From Marinospirillum sp. (GTDB taxonomy: Bacteria; Pseudomonadota; Gammaproteobacteria; Pseudomonadales; Halomonadaceae), in the NCBI GenBank assembly GCA_007116195.1, contig SKIX01000018.1, positions 1-6,326 of the forward strand: a stretch of 6,326 nt of DNA. Direction: 5' to 3'. The notes below the pieces were generated by a model. That model ran no database searches. It was not told the origin of the DNA and saw only the letters and a program-made list of their open reading frames with translations. Below are positions 1-6,326 of the stretch, in pieces; positions within the stretch are counted from its first letter, which is position 1, and each line of letters opens with the position of its first letter. A program made the translations under genes and the position numbers.

Positions 1-807
1 AATGCCAGCCAACAGAGCAGTGAAATGCAGGATGCCTTTGAGTCCAGCACCGAAGCGATTCACAGCCTCAGCCAGTTTATTGACACCCTGCCTGCTCACC
101 TGCGGCGACAGCGTGATCAAGCCAAGGAGCTATCAAAAAATATCGGCACCTTGGTGGCCAATGCCGACCTGATTACCGATATCAGCAAAAGAACTAACCT
201 GCTGGCGCTCAACGCCGCCATAGAAGCCTCGCGTGCAGGGGATGCCGGGCGCGGTTTTGCCGTGGTTGCCGATGAGGTTCGTAACCTGGCAGGGCGCTCT
301 GCCGAAGCAGCTCGTCTCATTTCTTCCGGTATTCACCAGGTACAGGAAAGCGTTTCCAGTTCTTTTGGCGATGAGATGGATGCCAAGGTGGAACAGGATA
401 TTAACGAAATTGAGCGTCTGATGAAAATGATCCGGGAACTGGATGACGACTATGTCGACATGCGCCAGTTCTACCGCATGCTACTGAGCGTTATTCTGCA
501 GCACAACGACAACCTGGCCAACGAGGTTGCCGATGCCCTGGGTAACCTGCAATTCCAGGATGTAACTCTGCAAATCAGTGGCCGCATGACGGACGCACTG
601 AACCAGCGTCAGCAAGCCGTGGAGCTGCTGCTGCAAAATGCCCTGAATCCTGCTGGGTGGCAAGGCTTGAAGGAGGCTGCAGACAAGTATGCGACAGAAG
701 AAGCCTACCACTATTCGCGCCCTGATATGGGAAGCGAACCAGAGGGCGAAGGTGGCCAGTCTGGACAAGAACAAGCGTCGGGTGAGCCAAAGATTGAGCT
801 TTTCTAA
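1..807 (+). CDS. MCP-like receptor, C-terminal part, with CheZ-like tail (5' truncated)
   Basis: The reading frame is open from base 1, so the gene begins upstream; 268 residues are visible before the TAA at 805-807, and the ATG at 25 is only an internal methionine. Residues about 61-109 of the fragment are the conserved MCP signalling hairpin ([16 protein letters not shown], then [18 protein letters not shown]), the part that binds CheW/CheA in classical receptors. The usual long antiparallel return helix is not obvious after it. Instead there is an acidic helical stretch (about 115-160) and a segment reading [12 protein letters not shown] (D187, Q191), which resembles the CheZ phosphatase helix (FQDLTGQ). 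The last ~30 residues are rich in Gly, Glu, Ser and Gln, probably disordered, and end in PKIELF rather than the NWETF-type CheR tether. Sensor and membrane regions would lie outside the window. MCP assignment is firm; the CheZ relationship is inferred from a short motif. Confidence 0.9.
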   Translation, partial: NASQQSSEMQDAFESSTEAIHSLSQFIDTLPAHLRRQRDQAKELSKNIGTLVANADLITDISKRTNLLALNAAIEASRAGDAGRGFAVVADEVRNLAGRSAEAARLISSGIHQVQESVSSSFGDEMDAKVEQDINEIERLMKMIRELDDDYVDMRQFYRMLLSVILQHNDNLANEVADALGNLQFQDVTLQISGRMTDALNQRQQAVELLLQNALNPAGWQGLKEAADKYATEEAYHYSRPDMGSEPEGEGGQSGQEQASGEPKIELF

Positions 808-852
808 GGCTTGTTAAGCAGCCGACTTAATTTGGATTAACCGGAAAACACC
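808..852 (+). other. Short intergenic gap, receptor to receiver gene
   Basis: These 45 bp hold two small inverted repeats: GCTT/AAGC at 809-819, and TTAAT/ATTAA at 827-840 around a four-base loop. Neither is followed by a T-run, so no intrinsic terminator is supported. No clear -35/-10 pair is visible. The gap fits read-through from the receptor gene into the receiver gene, although a weak or activator-dependent promoter cannot be excluded. The ribosome site for the next gene is weak (CGGA at 842-845). Confidence 0.4.
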
Positions 853-1227
853 ATGGCTCATATTTTATTGATTGATGATGACGAACAGTTTCGCTATACC
901 GCCCACCAGATGCTCGCCCTGGACAAGCATCGGGTCACCGAATGCAATGATGGAAAATCCGGCCTGGAGCAGTTGCAAAGAGGCCAGTTTGACCTGGTCA
1001 TTACCGATATTTGTATGCCGGAAATGGATGGCCTGGAATTTTTGCGCGCCCTGAAAGGAACAACCAACCTGCCACCCATTATTGTCATTTCAGGGGGGGG
1101 CCAGCGGGTGCTGCAGCGGGATTTTGCGCTCCAGTCGGCACGCATGGCCGGTGCCAGCTTTATTCTGGAAAAACCCCTGCGTCTGGATGCCCTGAGAAGC
1201 ACGCTCGCTCAGGCCCTGGGTCGATAA
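853..1227 (+). CDS. Stand-alone CheY-like response regulator receiver
   Basis: This 124-residue protein is a single receiver domain with no output domain. All functional positions are present: acidic pair D8/D9 (with D10) for Mg2+ binding, D52 as phosphoacceptor in TDICMPEMDG, switch residue S80 in VISGGG, and K107 in LEKPL. It is therefore expected to be phosphorylated and to act by protein-protein contact. The length is that of CheY or of a detached receiver domain. It sits between an MCP-like receptor and a CheB-CheR fusion that lacks its own receiver, so it could regulate the methylesterase, be dephosphorylated by the receptor's CheZ-like tail, or carry phosphate between the downstream kinases. 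These roles are inferred. The ATG at 853 starts directly at beta-strand 1, which supports the start despite a poor Shine-Dalgarno. A run of eight G encodes part of SGGG. Confidence 0.93.
   Translation: MAHILLIDDDEQFRYTAHQMLALDKHRVTECNDGKSGLEQLQRGQFDLVITDICMPEMDGLEFLRALKGTTNLPPIIVISGGGQRVLQRDFALQSARMAGASFILEKPLRLDALRSTLAQALGR
1093..1100 (+). repeat. G8 homopolymer inside receiver gene
   Basis: Eight consecutive G follow the S80 codon of the receiver and encode Gly81, Gly82 and the first two bases of Gly83. The downstream protein stays receiver-like (K107 in place), so the tract as given is in the correct length class. Runs of this kind are prone to slippage. Confidence 0.8.
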
Positions 1228-1246
1228 CACCAGGGCTTGCACCTGG
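1211..1246 (+). promoter_or_regulatory. Overlapping inverted repeats spanning the receiver stop codon
   Basis: GCCCTGG (1213-1219) pairs perfectly with CCAGGGC (1230-1236), extendable by a G-U and an A-U pair to 1211-1238, with a 10-base loop that contains the TAA stop. The same CCAGG (1230-1234) can instead pair with CCTGG at 1242-1246. The two hairpins are mutually exclusive and lie just upstream of the CheBR ribosome site. There is no T-run, so this is not a standard terminator; an mRNA-processing or translation-modulating role is possible but unproven. Confidence 0.35.
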
Positions 1247-1258
1247 AATTGCAAACGG

Positions 1259-1264
1259 TAAAGG
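1259..1264 (+). promoter_or_regulatory. Ribosome binding site of the CheB-CheR gene
   Basis: TAAAGG lies 10 bases before the ATG at 1275. It supports that start over the longer in-frame extension reaching back to 1011, because the residues directly after this ATG ([12 protein letters not shown]) are the first strand and nucleophile loop of the CheB fold. Confidence 0.6.
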
Positions 1265-1274
1265 CCGGCATTCT

Positions 1275-3884
1275 ATGTTTATTGTTGGTATTGGAGCTTC
1301 AGCAGGCGGTCTGGAAGCTCTGGAAAAGTTTTTTTGCAACTGCCCACCGGATACCGGCGCGGCCTTTGTGGTGATTCAACATTTATCGGCTGAGCACAAA
1401 AGCATGATGGCAGATCTGCTCGCCCGCCATACCAGCATGCCGGTGCAATTGGCAGAAAACAACCTGGCCGTGCAGGCCAACCGGGTGTACCTGATACCGC
1501 CAGGCAAAATCCTGCATTTCAAAAAGGGTCACCTGCTTCTTGAAAACAAACAGCCGCATGTGCTCACGCTTCCGGTAGATATCTTCTTTCAGGATCTGGC
1601 CAGAGACCAGGGCAATCAGTGCCTGGCCGTCATTCTTTCCGGCACCGGATCAGATGGCACCCGCGGCATTCATGCCATTCATGCAGCCGGTGGCCTGTTA
1701 TTGGCCCAGGACCCCGAGGATGCCCGCTTTGATGGCATGCCACGCAGCAGCCTACAAACCGGCTTGATGGATGCAGTCCACTCTGCCGAAGAACTGGGTA
1801 AACGCCTGCCCGAGTACCTCAAGGTCGCTCACGCCACCCTACAAGAAGAAACAGCGCCCGAAAAGAAAACAGACGTACCAACCGCTGCAACTCGGTGGCC
1901 GGTTGACAACATCCGATCCGACCGACCAGGCGCGACTCTTTCCCCCTCTTTCGAGGAAAACCTGGAAGCCCTTTTTCACCTGCTGCAACAGTCTGCCGGA
2001 ATCAATTTTCGTAGTTACAAGCGGGCCACCGTGCAAAGGCGGCTGGAACGCAGAATTCAACTGCTGCAACTGGATGGCCTGGCAACCTACCTGAATTATT
2101 TACAGGAAAAACCTTCCGAACTGGCCACCCTGAGAAAAGACCTGCTCATTTCCGTTACCAGCTTTTTCCGCGACGCGGACAGCTTTGCCTGGTTGCAGCA
2201 GGAAATACTCACCCCCTTGGTGCAAGAGCTACATGAGCAGAACAAGAGCCTGAGGCTGTGGACTGCCGGGGTATCCACGGGCGAGGAGGCTTACTCCCTG
2301 GCACTGCTGCTGCTGGAAATTTATGAGCGCCTGGAATTGCCCGCCCGGTTCAAGATTTTTGCCACCGATGTCAACCAGCGCAATATTGAACAGGCCAGCC
2401 AGGGCTGCTACCCCGAGTCCATTGCCACGGAAATCAACCCGGAAAGATTGGCACGCTTTTTTGATGTCGCCGAACAGGGCTTTAGCATTAAACCCTGGGT
2501 AAGACCCTACATTGTTTTTGCCCAGCACAATTTGCTGACCGACCCGCCCTTTACCCGCATGGATCTAACCATTTGCCGCAATACCCTGATTTACTTTAAC
2601 CCGGTAACCCAGGCCGAAGTCTTGAGCCGCTTGATCTATGCCCTCAACCCCCAGGGTTACCTGTTTCTTGGCAGCAGTGAATCCATAGGCGACTTTACCA
2701 GCCACCTGGTGACCAAAAGCGAAAAACATAAAATTTTTCAACGCTCCAGCAGCAGTCATCAACTCAGCCTGACCGCCCACAGCGAACGCCTGCCCTATAC
2801 GCCAATCAGCAAAAAAGACGCGCTGCTGATTCATAAAGCCCCCGCCAATCAGGCACAAGCAACGGAGTTATCCAGCATAGGTAGAAGCCTGGAGCTGTTG
2901 GTAGAACAGTATTCTCCTCCGGCTTTGCTGGTGAATGAGCAGCAAGCCATTCTGCACTTCTTTGGTCAGGTACAACCCTATCTTAATTTGAGTGCCGGCG
3001 ATGCCAAAATGACCCTGGCACGCCTGCTGCTCAAGCCCCTGTTACCTGTTGCTGCAGCCCTGCTCTATAAGGCCATCAAGGATTCAATTCCCCTGGTTTC
3101 CGATTATGTTGAGTTAACCCCTGCGGCTGACTCACAGCCTGGCCAACAGGTGCGTCTTTTGGCTTACCCCCTGCCACCCGAGGCGGGTCAGGAAGAAAAA
3201 CTGGCTTTGCTTTGTTTTGAGCTGCCCCGGGTGCAGGCCAGAGAACGCAAGCTGCTGAATATGGATACAGAAGCCCAGGACCGCATCCGGCAACTGGAAG
3301 GTGAGCTGGCCGCAACCCGTGAAAGCCTGCAGTCCACCATTGAAGAGCTGGAAACCAGCAATGAAGAATTACAGGCCACCAATGAAGAGCTACGTGCTTC
3401 CAATGAAGAACTGCAAAGCTCCAACGAAGAACTGCAATCCTTGAACGAAGAGCTGAATACCGTCAATTTTGAGTATCAGGAAAAGGTCGGCCTGCTCAAC
3501 CGGCTCTATGCCGAGCTGGACACCATGTCACGCTCTTTGGGTATTCCCAGTATTTTTGTTGATGAAAAAATGCGGGTGACCCGTTTCACCAGAGATGTGA
3601 ATCGCTACTTCAGGCTGCAGGATAGTGATTTGGGCCGCCCCCTGAGTGATCTCAACCACGACTTTGCCACCACAGATATTCTTGAACACTTTAAGCAGGC
3701 ACTGATTGGTAGACAGGCTAGTGAGCACAAGATAACGACCCGTGCCGGCGCGGTGCTGCTGCTCAGAGTGCAAGCCTTCAAGCTGGATGGCCAAACCACG
3801 CTAGGGGCGGTGGGTAGCTTTATTGATATTTCCACCCTGCTTACCCCGCCTGCGGAAGAAAAAAAACATGAAAAAAGAAGCTGA
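1275..3884 (+). CDS. CheB-CheR fusion with coiled coil and PAS domain
   Basis: This 869-residue soluble protein joins both receptor-adaptation enzymes. Residues ~1-185 are a CheB methylesterase/glutamine deamidase domain with the full triad: S9 in GASAGG, H36 in IQHLS, D127 in LSGTGSDG. There is no N-terminal receiver, unlike classical CheB. Residues ~226-490 are a CheR S-adenosylmethionine-dependent glutamate methyltransferase: an all-alpha N-terminal part ([13 protein letters not shown], then TSFFRD), the SAM loop [11 protein letters not shown] (331-341) and [11 protein letters not shown] (from 433). Residues ~532-655 form a degenerate PAS-like region ([17 protein letters not shown]). Residues ~662-750 are a coiled coil with tandem NEEL heptads. 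Residues ~755-857 are a PAS domain ([20 protein letters not shown]). This order is known from CheBR-PAS proteins, often fused onward to a kinase. Here the kinase is a separate gene overlapping by 17 bp. Both enzymes look active by their residues. Confidence 0.95.
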   Translation: MFIVGIGASAGGLEALEKFFCNCPPDTGAAFVVIQHLSAEHKSMMADLLARHTSMPVQLAENNLAVQANRVYLIPPGKILHFKKGHLLLENKQPHVLTLPVDIFFQDLARDQGNQCLAVILSGTGSDGTRGIHAIHAAGGLLLAQDPEDARFDGMPRSSLQTGLMDAVHSAEELGKRLPEYLKVAHATLQEETAPEKKTDVPTAATRWPVDNIRSDRPGATLSPSFEENLEALFHLLQQSAGINFRSYKRATVQRRLERRIQLLQLDGLATYLNYLQEKPSELATLRKDLLISVTSFFRDADSFAWLQQEILTPLVQELHEQNKSLRLWTAGVSTGEEAYSLALLLLEIYERLELPARFKIFATDVNQRNIEQASQGCYPESIATEINPERLARFFDVAEQGFSIKPWVRPYIVFAQHNLLTDPPFTRMDLTICRNTLIYFNPVTQAEVLSRLIYALNPQGYLFLGSSESIGDFTSHLVTKSEKHKIFQRSSSSHQLSLTAHSERLPYTPISKKDALLIHKAPANQAQATELSSIGRSLELLVEQYSPPALLVNEQQAILHFFGQVQPYLNLSAGDAKMTLARLLLKPLLPVAAALLYKAIKDSIPLVSDYVELTPAADSQPGQQVRLLAYPLPPEAGQEEKLALLCFELPRVQARERKLLNMDTEAQDRIRQLEGELAATRESLQSTIEELETSNEELQATNEELRASNEELQSSNEELQSLNEELNTVNFEYQEKVGLLNRLYAELDTMSRSLGIPSIFVDEKMRVTRFTRDVNRYFRLQDSDLGRPLSDLNHDFATTDILEHFKQALIGRQASEHKITTRAGAVLLLRVQAFKLDGQTTLGAVGSFIDISTLLTPPAEEKKHEKRS
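3339..3455 (+). repeat. 21-bp degenerate tandem repeats encoding (N/T)EEL heptads
   Basis: Residues 689-727 of the CheBR protein run as successive seven-residue units built on xxxNEEL: IEEL, then TSNEEL, ATNEEL, ASNEEL, SSNEEL and SLNEEL, tailing off in NTVNFEY. At DNA level this is a 21-bp unit with core AATGAAGAACTG-like sequence and synonymous differences between copies. Asparagine and leucine recur in register, as expected for a parallel dimeric coiled coil joining CheR to the C-terminal PAS domain. The heptad block is typical of this fusion family. Confidence 0.85.
3854..3858 (+). promoter_or_regulatory. Ribosome binding site deciding the kinase start
   Basis: GGAAG lies 9 bases before the ATG at 3868, inside the end of the CheBR gene. 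It favours 3868 over the upstream in-frame ATG at 3823, whose extra 15 residues show no domain and have no comparable site in front. Confidence 0.6.
3859..3866 (+). repeat. A8 homopolymer at the CheBR/kinase overlap
   Basis: Eight A precede CATG, and six more A follow the ATG (3871-3876). The run is in the last codons of the CheBR gene, where the kinase frame is already open. It is therefore a candidate slippage site, and also a plausible sequencing-error site. Confidence 0.75.
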
Positions 3885-5628
3885 TTACTTAAAAAAACTC
3901 CGACAAAAGGCTGAAAAGGCCTTGCAGGAGGGCCAGCTTCTGGTAGACGACATCCTGGGTGGCGATAACTCGGCAGCTAAAAAGCAGGCGCTACAACACA
4001 GTGAGCTAACCGAAGAGCTGCGGATTTATCAGGCCGAGCTGGAGCTGCAAAACCAGGAGCTGCGCTTTTCACAACTCAGCCTGGAAGGCGAGCGCAGGCG
4101 CTACAATGCGCTGTTTAGCAACCTGCCGGTGCCGGCGCTGGTGATTGATGAATATGGCGTGATTCAGGAAACCAACCCCCAGGCCGATAGCCTGTTAATG
4201 ATCACTCCCTCACAAAGGGTTTTTCAGCTTTCGCTCTACAAGTTTTTTACCCGCGATGCTGGCCTGTGGCTGTCATCCATTCTGCATGAAATCAGCCAGC
4301 CCGGCGAAACCCATGCCACCAGCCGTTTTTTTCAGAATGAACTCACCATTTACATCCACCGACGCGAAGTGAATGTACTGGTAAAAATGTCGCCCCTGCC
4401 TTCCGACTATCACCTGGATACCCGGGTGCTGGTTTCGCTTTTGGATATGACCGAGCGCCAGGAGCTGCTGGAAGAAAACAAGGTGCTGCAAAGTGTTCTT
4501 TCCCACAAGACCAAAAACCTGACCATGGGGTTTAACGAACAAAGCTTTGATGCCGCCGCTGCCAGCGTGTTGATCACCGATGTGCGCCACCGCATTCTTT
4601 ATGTGAACCAGGCTTTTTGTAAAACCAGTGGCTACCGCCAAAGTGAAGTGCTGGGTAAAAGGCCGAATCTTTTGAGGTCGGAATACACCTCTGAAGAAAC
4701 CTACCAGGATTTACGTTGGCACCTAGAAAACGGCTGCGTTTGGATTGGTCGCTTTACCAACCAACGCAAGGATGGCACCACCTGGACTGAACAGCGGGTG
4801 ATTCAACCTTTTTTGGATGTTGAGGAGGAAATTAGCGGCTTTATTTCCATTGGTTTTGATTTGTCGCACCAAATTAGCCTGGAAGACCAGGTACAGCGGG
4901 TTGAGCGCATGGAAGCCATTTCCACGGTCATTTCTGGTTTATCGCATGAGTTTAATAACCTCTTGGGCACCCTCAATGGCTTAACCGAAGTCAACCTGGC
5001 CATGACCGGGGAAGACTCTCCCATCTACCCCAACCTGCAACAGGCGCGGATTGCCGGGCAGCGGGCAGAAACCCTGGTCAAACAATTGCGCGAAGGCACC
5101 CGCATTCTGGAACCCTCACTGAGCGTGGAATCTCTGGAAGATTTGCTCTTGAGCAAAAAGGATATTTTGCAATCGGCTACTTCTCCGGCACGCTTACGCA
5201 TTCAAAACCTGAGCAACCGCCCCCTGTATGTAGCCATTGACAGTGCCTATCTGATGCAAACCCTGATCAACCTGCTACGCAATGCCCGAGATGCCTGCGA
5301 AAAAGTAGCCCAGCCCACCTGCTGGATTAAAACCGACCTTTATATGCAGCCGGAACAGGACGGCTATCGCCCCTATGCCGACCTCAAGGTCAGCGACAAC
5401 GGCATGGGCATGACACCGGAAGTGCAGCAGCGCATTTTTGATCCCTTTTTTACCACCAAGGAAGCAGGCAAGGGTTCGGGTTTGGGCATGATGCAGGTGC
5501 TCAACTTCATTAAAGCCCATAAGGGGCTGCTGGATGTTCATAGCTACCCGGGCGAAGGAACCGAAATCACCCTGCGCCTGCCTCTGTCAGAACAAGAGCC
5601 AACTGCCAATCCGGAGCCAGAAGCATGA
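3868..5628 (+). CDS. Soluble PAS-PAS sensor histidine kinase
   Basis: This 586-residue protein has no membrane segment or signal peptide, so it should sense in the cytoplasm. A charged N-terminal coiled coil (~1-75, including LRQKAEKAL and ELELQNQELR) leads to PAS1 (~76-198, VPALVIDEYGVIQETN to LLDMTE), a short coil, and PAS2 with PAC motif (~222-335; ASVLITDVRHRILYVNQAF, QRKDGTTWTEQ, GFDLS). The kinase core follows: phosphoacceptor H360 in GLSHEFNNLL (NtrB/FixL-like H-box), N472 in LLRNARDA (N-box), D510 in DNGMGM (G1), IFDPFFTTK (F-box) and GKGSGLG at 534-540 (G2). All autokinase residues are present. No LOV cysteine motif or heme site is evident, so the ligand is unknown. The start overlaps the CheBR gene by 17 bp and the stop overlaps the next ATG, implying translational coupling. 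Likely phosphate acceptors are the receiver at 853-1227 or the receiver of the next protein; this is inferred. Confidence 0.94.
   Translation: MKKEADYLKKLRQKAEKALQEGQLLVDDILGGDNSAAKKQALQHSELTEELRIYQAELELQNQELRFSQLSLEGERRRYNALFSNLPVPALVIDEYGVIQETNPQADSLLMITPSQRVFQLSLYKFFTRDAGLWLSSILHEISQPGETHATSRFFQNELTIYIHRREVNVLVKMSPLPSDYHLDTRVLVSLLDMTERQELLEENKVLQSVLSHKTKNLTMGFNEQSFDAAAASVLITDVRHRILYVNQAFCKTSGYRQSEVLGKRPNLLRSEYTSEETYQDLRWHLENGCVWIGRFTNQRKDGTTWTEQRVIQPFLDVEEEISGFISIGFDLSHQISLEDQVQRVERMEAISTVISGLSHEFNNLLGTLNGLTEVNLAMTGEDSPIYPNLQQARIAGQRAETLVKQLREGTRILEPSLSVESLEDLLLSKKDILQSATSPARLRIQNLSNRPLYVAIDSAYLMQTLINLLRNARDACEKVAQPTCWIKTDLYMQPEQDGYRPYADLKVSDNGMGMTPEVQQRIFDPFFTTKEAGKGSGLGMMQVLNFIKAHKGLLDVHSYPGEGTEITLRLPLSEQEPTANPEPEA
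5613..5616 (+). promoter_or_regulatory. Ribosome binding site of the receiver-kinase gene
   Basis: GGAG lies 8 bases before the ATG at 5625, within the last codons of the preceding kinase gene. Together with the ATGA stop-start overlap it supports 5625 as the start and points to coupled translation. Confidence 0.6.
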
Positions 5629-6326
5629 AAGACCCCATCGACAGCCTGGCTCCTGCATCCTTGATTCTGGTCATCGAAGATGATCCGGTTCAAGGGCACC
5701 TGCTAACCCGACTACTGCACAGCGCAGGCCACCCTGTTGAGTTGGCTAGCACGGCAGAACAAGGGCTGGAGCTGGTGCAGGAAAAAGACCCCGGGCTGGT
5801 GTTGATGGATGTCGAGCTGCAAGGCGGCATCAACGGCCATGAAGCCGTCAGGCGTTTACGCCAACTGGATGGCGACGACTGGCGACCGGTAATGATGGTC
5901 ACCGCCAGAGACAGCGCCAGCGACTGGGAAAAAGCCGTGGAAGCAGGCGCAGATGACTACCTGGTCAAACCCATCGTCAAGCACCAGTTATTGCACAAGG
6001 TCGCCATTTTGCAGCGCCTTTACCGTGCCTGGCACCATCATCAGCAGGCACGCAAGCTGCAAGCCCTGGGTCAGGTGGCTGCCGGTGTTGCCCATGACTT
6101 CAACAACCTCTTGCAAGTCATCAAGGGCAATGTCCAGCTATTACACGAAACCTTTGCCGACAGCCAGGTGCTCACCGCCGAAGACCAGGCCAACCGCCTG
6201 ACTCTGGAAGACATTGCCTATGCCGTGAACCGGGGACAAGACCTGGTCGAGCATTTGAGTATCTATGCAGACAATCGCCAGCCCCTGCTGGGTTGTCTCA
6301 ACCTCAAACCCTGGCTAATCGGCTAT
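5625..6326 (+). CDS. Receiver-histidine kinase hybrid (3' truncated)
   Basis: The frame is open from ATG 5625 to the last base, giving 234 visible residues with no stop, so the gene continues beyond the window. Residues ~12-130 are a receiver: acidic E18/D19/D20, phosphoacceptor D62 in VLMDVEL, switch T93 in MMVTARD and K115 in DDYLVKPI. A histidine-rich linker helix (~131-145) leads into a dimerisation/phosphoacceptor domain with H157 in GVAHDFNNLLQVIKGN, the same H-box class as the upstream kinase. The ATP-binding domain should follow outside the window. An N-terminal receiver directly controlling a kinase lets this protein take phosphate from another kinase and change its own activity. The 4-bp overlap with the PAS-PAS kinase gene makes that kinase the obvious partner (inferred). 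The true C-terminus, possibly with further receiver or output domains, cannot be seen. Confidence 0.92.
   Translation, partial: MKDPIDSLAPASLILVIEDDPVQGHLLTRLLHSAGHPVELASTAEQGLELVQEKDPGLVLMDVELQGGINGHEAVRRLRQLDGDDWRPVMMVTARDSASDWEKAVEAGADDYLVKPIVKHQLLHKVAILQRLYRAWHHHQQARKLQALGQVAAGVAHDFNNLLQVIKGNVQLLHETFADSQVLTAEDQANRLTLEDIAYAVNRGQDLVEHLSIYADNRQPLLGCLNLKPWLIGY

Noticed and set aside
481..774. Antisense open frame opposite the receptor gene
   Set aside because: Composition mirrors the coding strand; no recognisable domain or ribosome site.
821..828. GCCGACTT resembling a flagellar sigma-28 -10 element
   Set aside because: No TAAA-type -35 at the required spacing; the closest TAAG at 805-808 is about three bases too near.
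827..840. TTAAT/ATTAA inverted repeat as an operator or terminator
   Set aside because: A five-base AT stem with no T-run and no second copy; likely chance.
1011..1274. Upstream in-frame extension of the CheB-CheR gene (88 codons) as real coding sequence
   Set aside because: It overlaps the receiver gene in another frame, shows no domain, and the CheB fold begins exactly at the ATG at 1275, which has a ribosome site. Kept only as a frameshift hypothesis.
2271..2273. V333 in place of the common Cys/Ala before STGEE in the CheR SAM loop as a sign of inactivity
   Set aside because: That position varies in active CheR proteins, and the rest of the loop and the CRN motif are intact.
4273..4641. 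122-codon antisense open frame opposite the PAS domains of the kinase
   Set aside because: Explained as a shadow of the strongly supported kinase gene; no domain seen.
5953..6201. 82-codon + strand open frame in a second frame
   Set aside because: Lies inside the receiver-kinase gene, and its Ser/Thr/Pro-rich translation has no domain character.

Overview
The window looks like a piece of a proteobacterial chromosome, most likely gammaproteobacterial. It is moderately GC-rich and densely coding, and it carries a CheZ-type motif of the kind best known from beta- and gammaproteobacteria. The organism call is inference; nothing here identifies a genus. All recognisable genes lie on the + strand in one tight array. 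No RNA gene, insertion sequence, CRISPR array or convincing intrinsic terminator is visible.

Layout: (1) 1-807 is the 3' end of a methyl-accepting chemotaxis protein (MCP)-like receptor. It has a normal signalling hairpin, but its C-terminal part resembles the CheZ phosphatase active-site helix. (2) 853-1227 is a stand-alone CheY-like receiver. (3) 1275-3884 is a CheB-CheR fusion followed by a PAS-like region, a striking asparagine/glutamate heptad coiled coil and a C-terminal PAS domain. (4) 3868-5628 is a soluble histidine kinase with two PAS domains, overlapping the previous gene by 17 bp. (5) 5625-6326 is the start of a receiver-histidine kinase protein. It overlaps gene 4 by 4 bp (ATGA) and runs off the window.

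Spacing is 45 bp, 47 bp, -17 bp and -4 bp, so genes 2-5, and probably gene 1, read as one operon. The set mixes chemosensory adaptation parts (receptor, methylesterase/methyltransferase, CheY-like receiver, CheZ-like motif) with two ordinary two-component kinases. No CheA or CheW is present in the window. A reasonable model is a non-canonical signalling module in which PAS-sensing kinases replace or supplement CheA, the separate receiver replaces the regulatory domain missing from the fused CheB, and the receptor tail may dephosphorylate that receiver. This is inference from gene content.

The points most worth a second look are the CheZ-like tail on the receptor, an A8 run at the CheBR/kinase overlap where loss of one base would fuse the two proteins, and a G8 run inside the receiver gene whose alternative frame is open into the CheBR gene.
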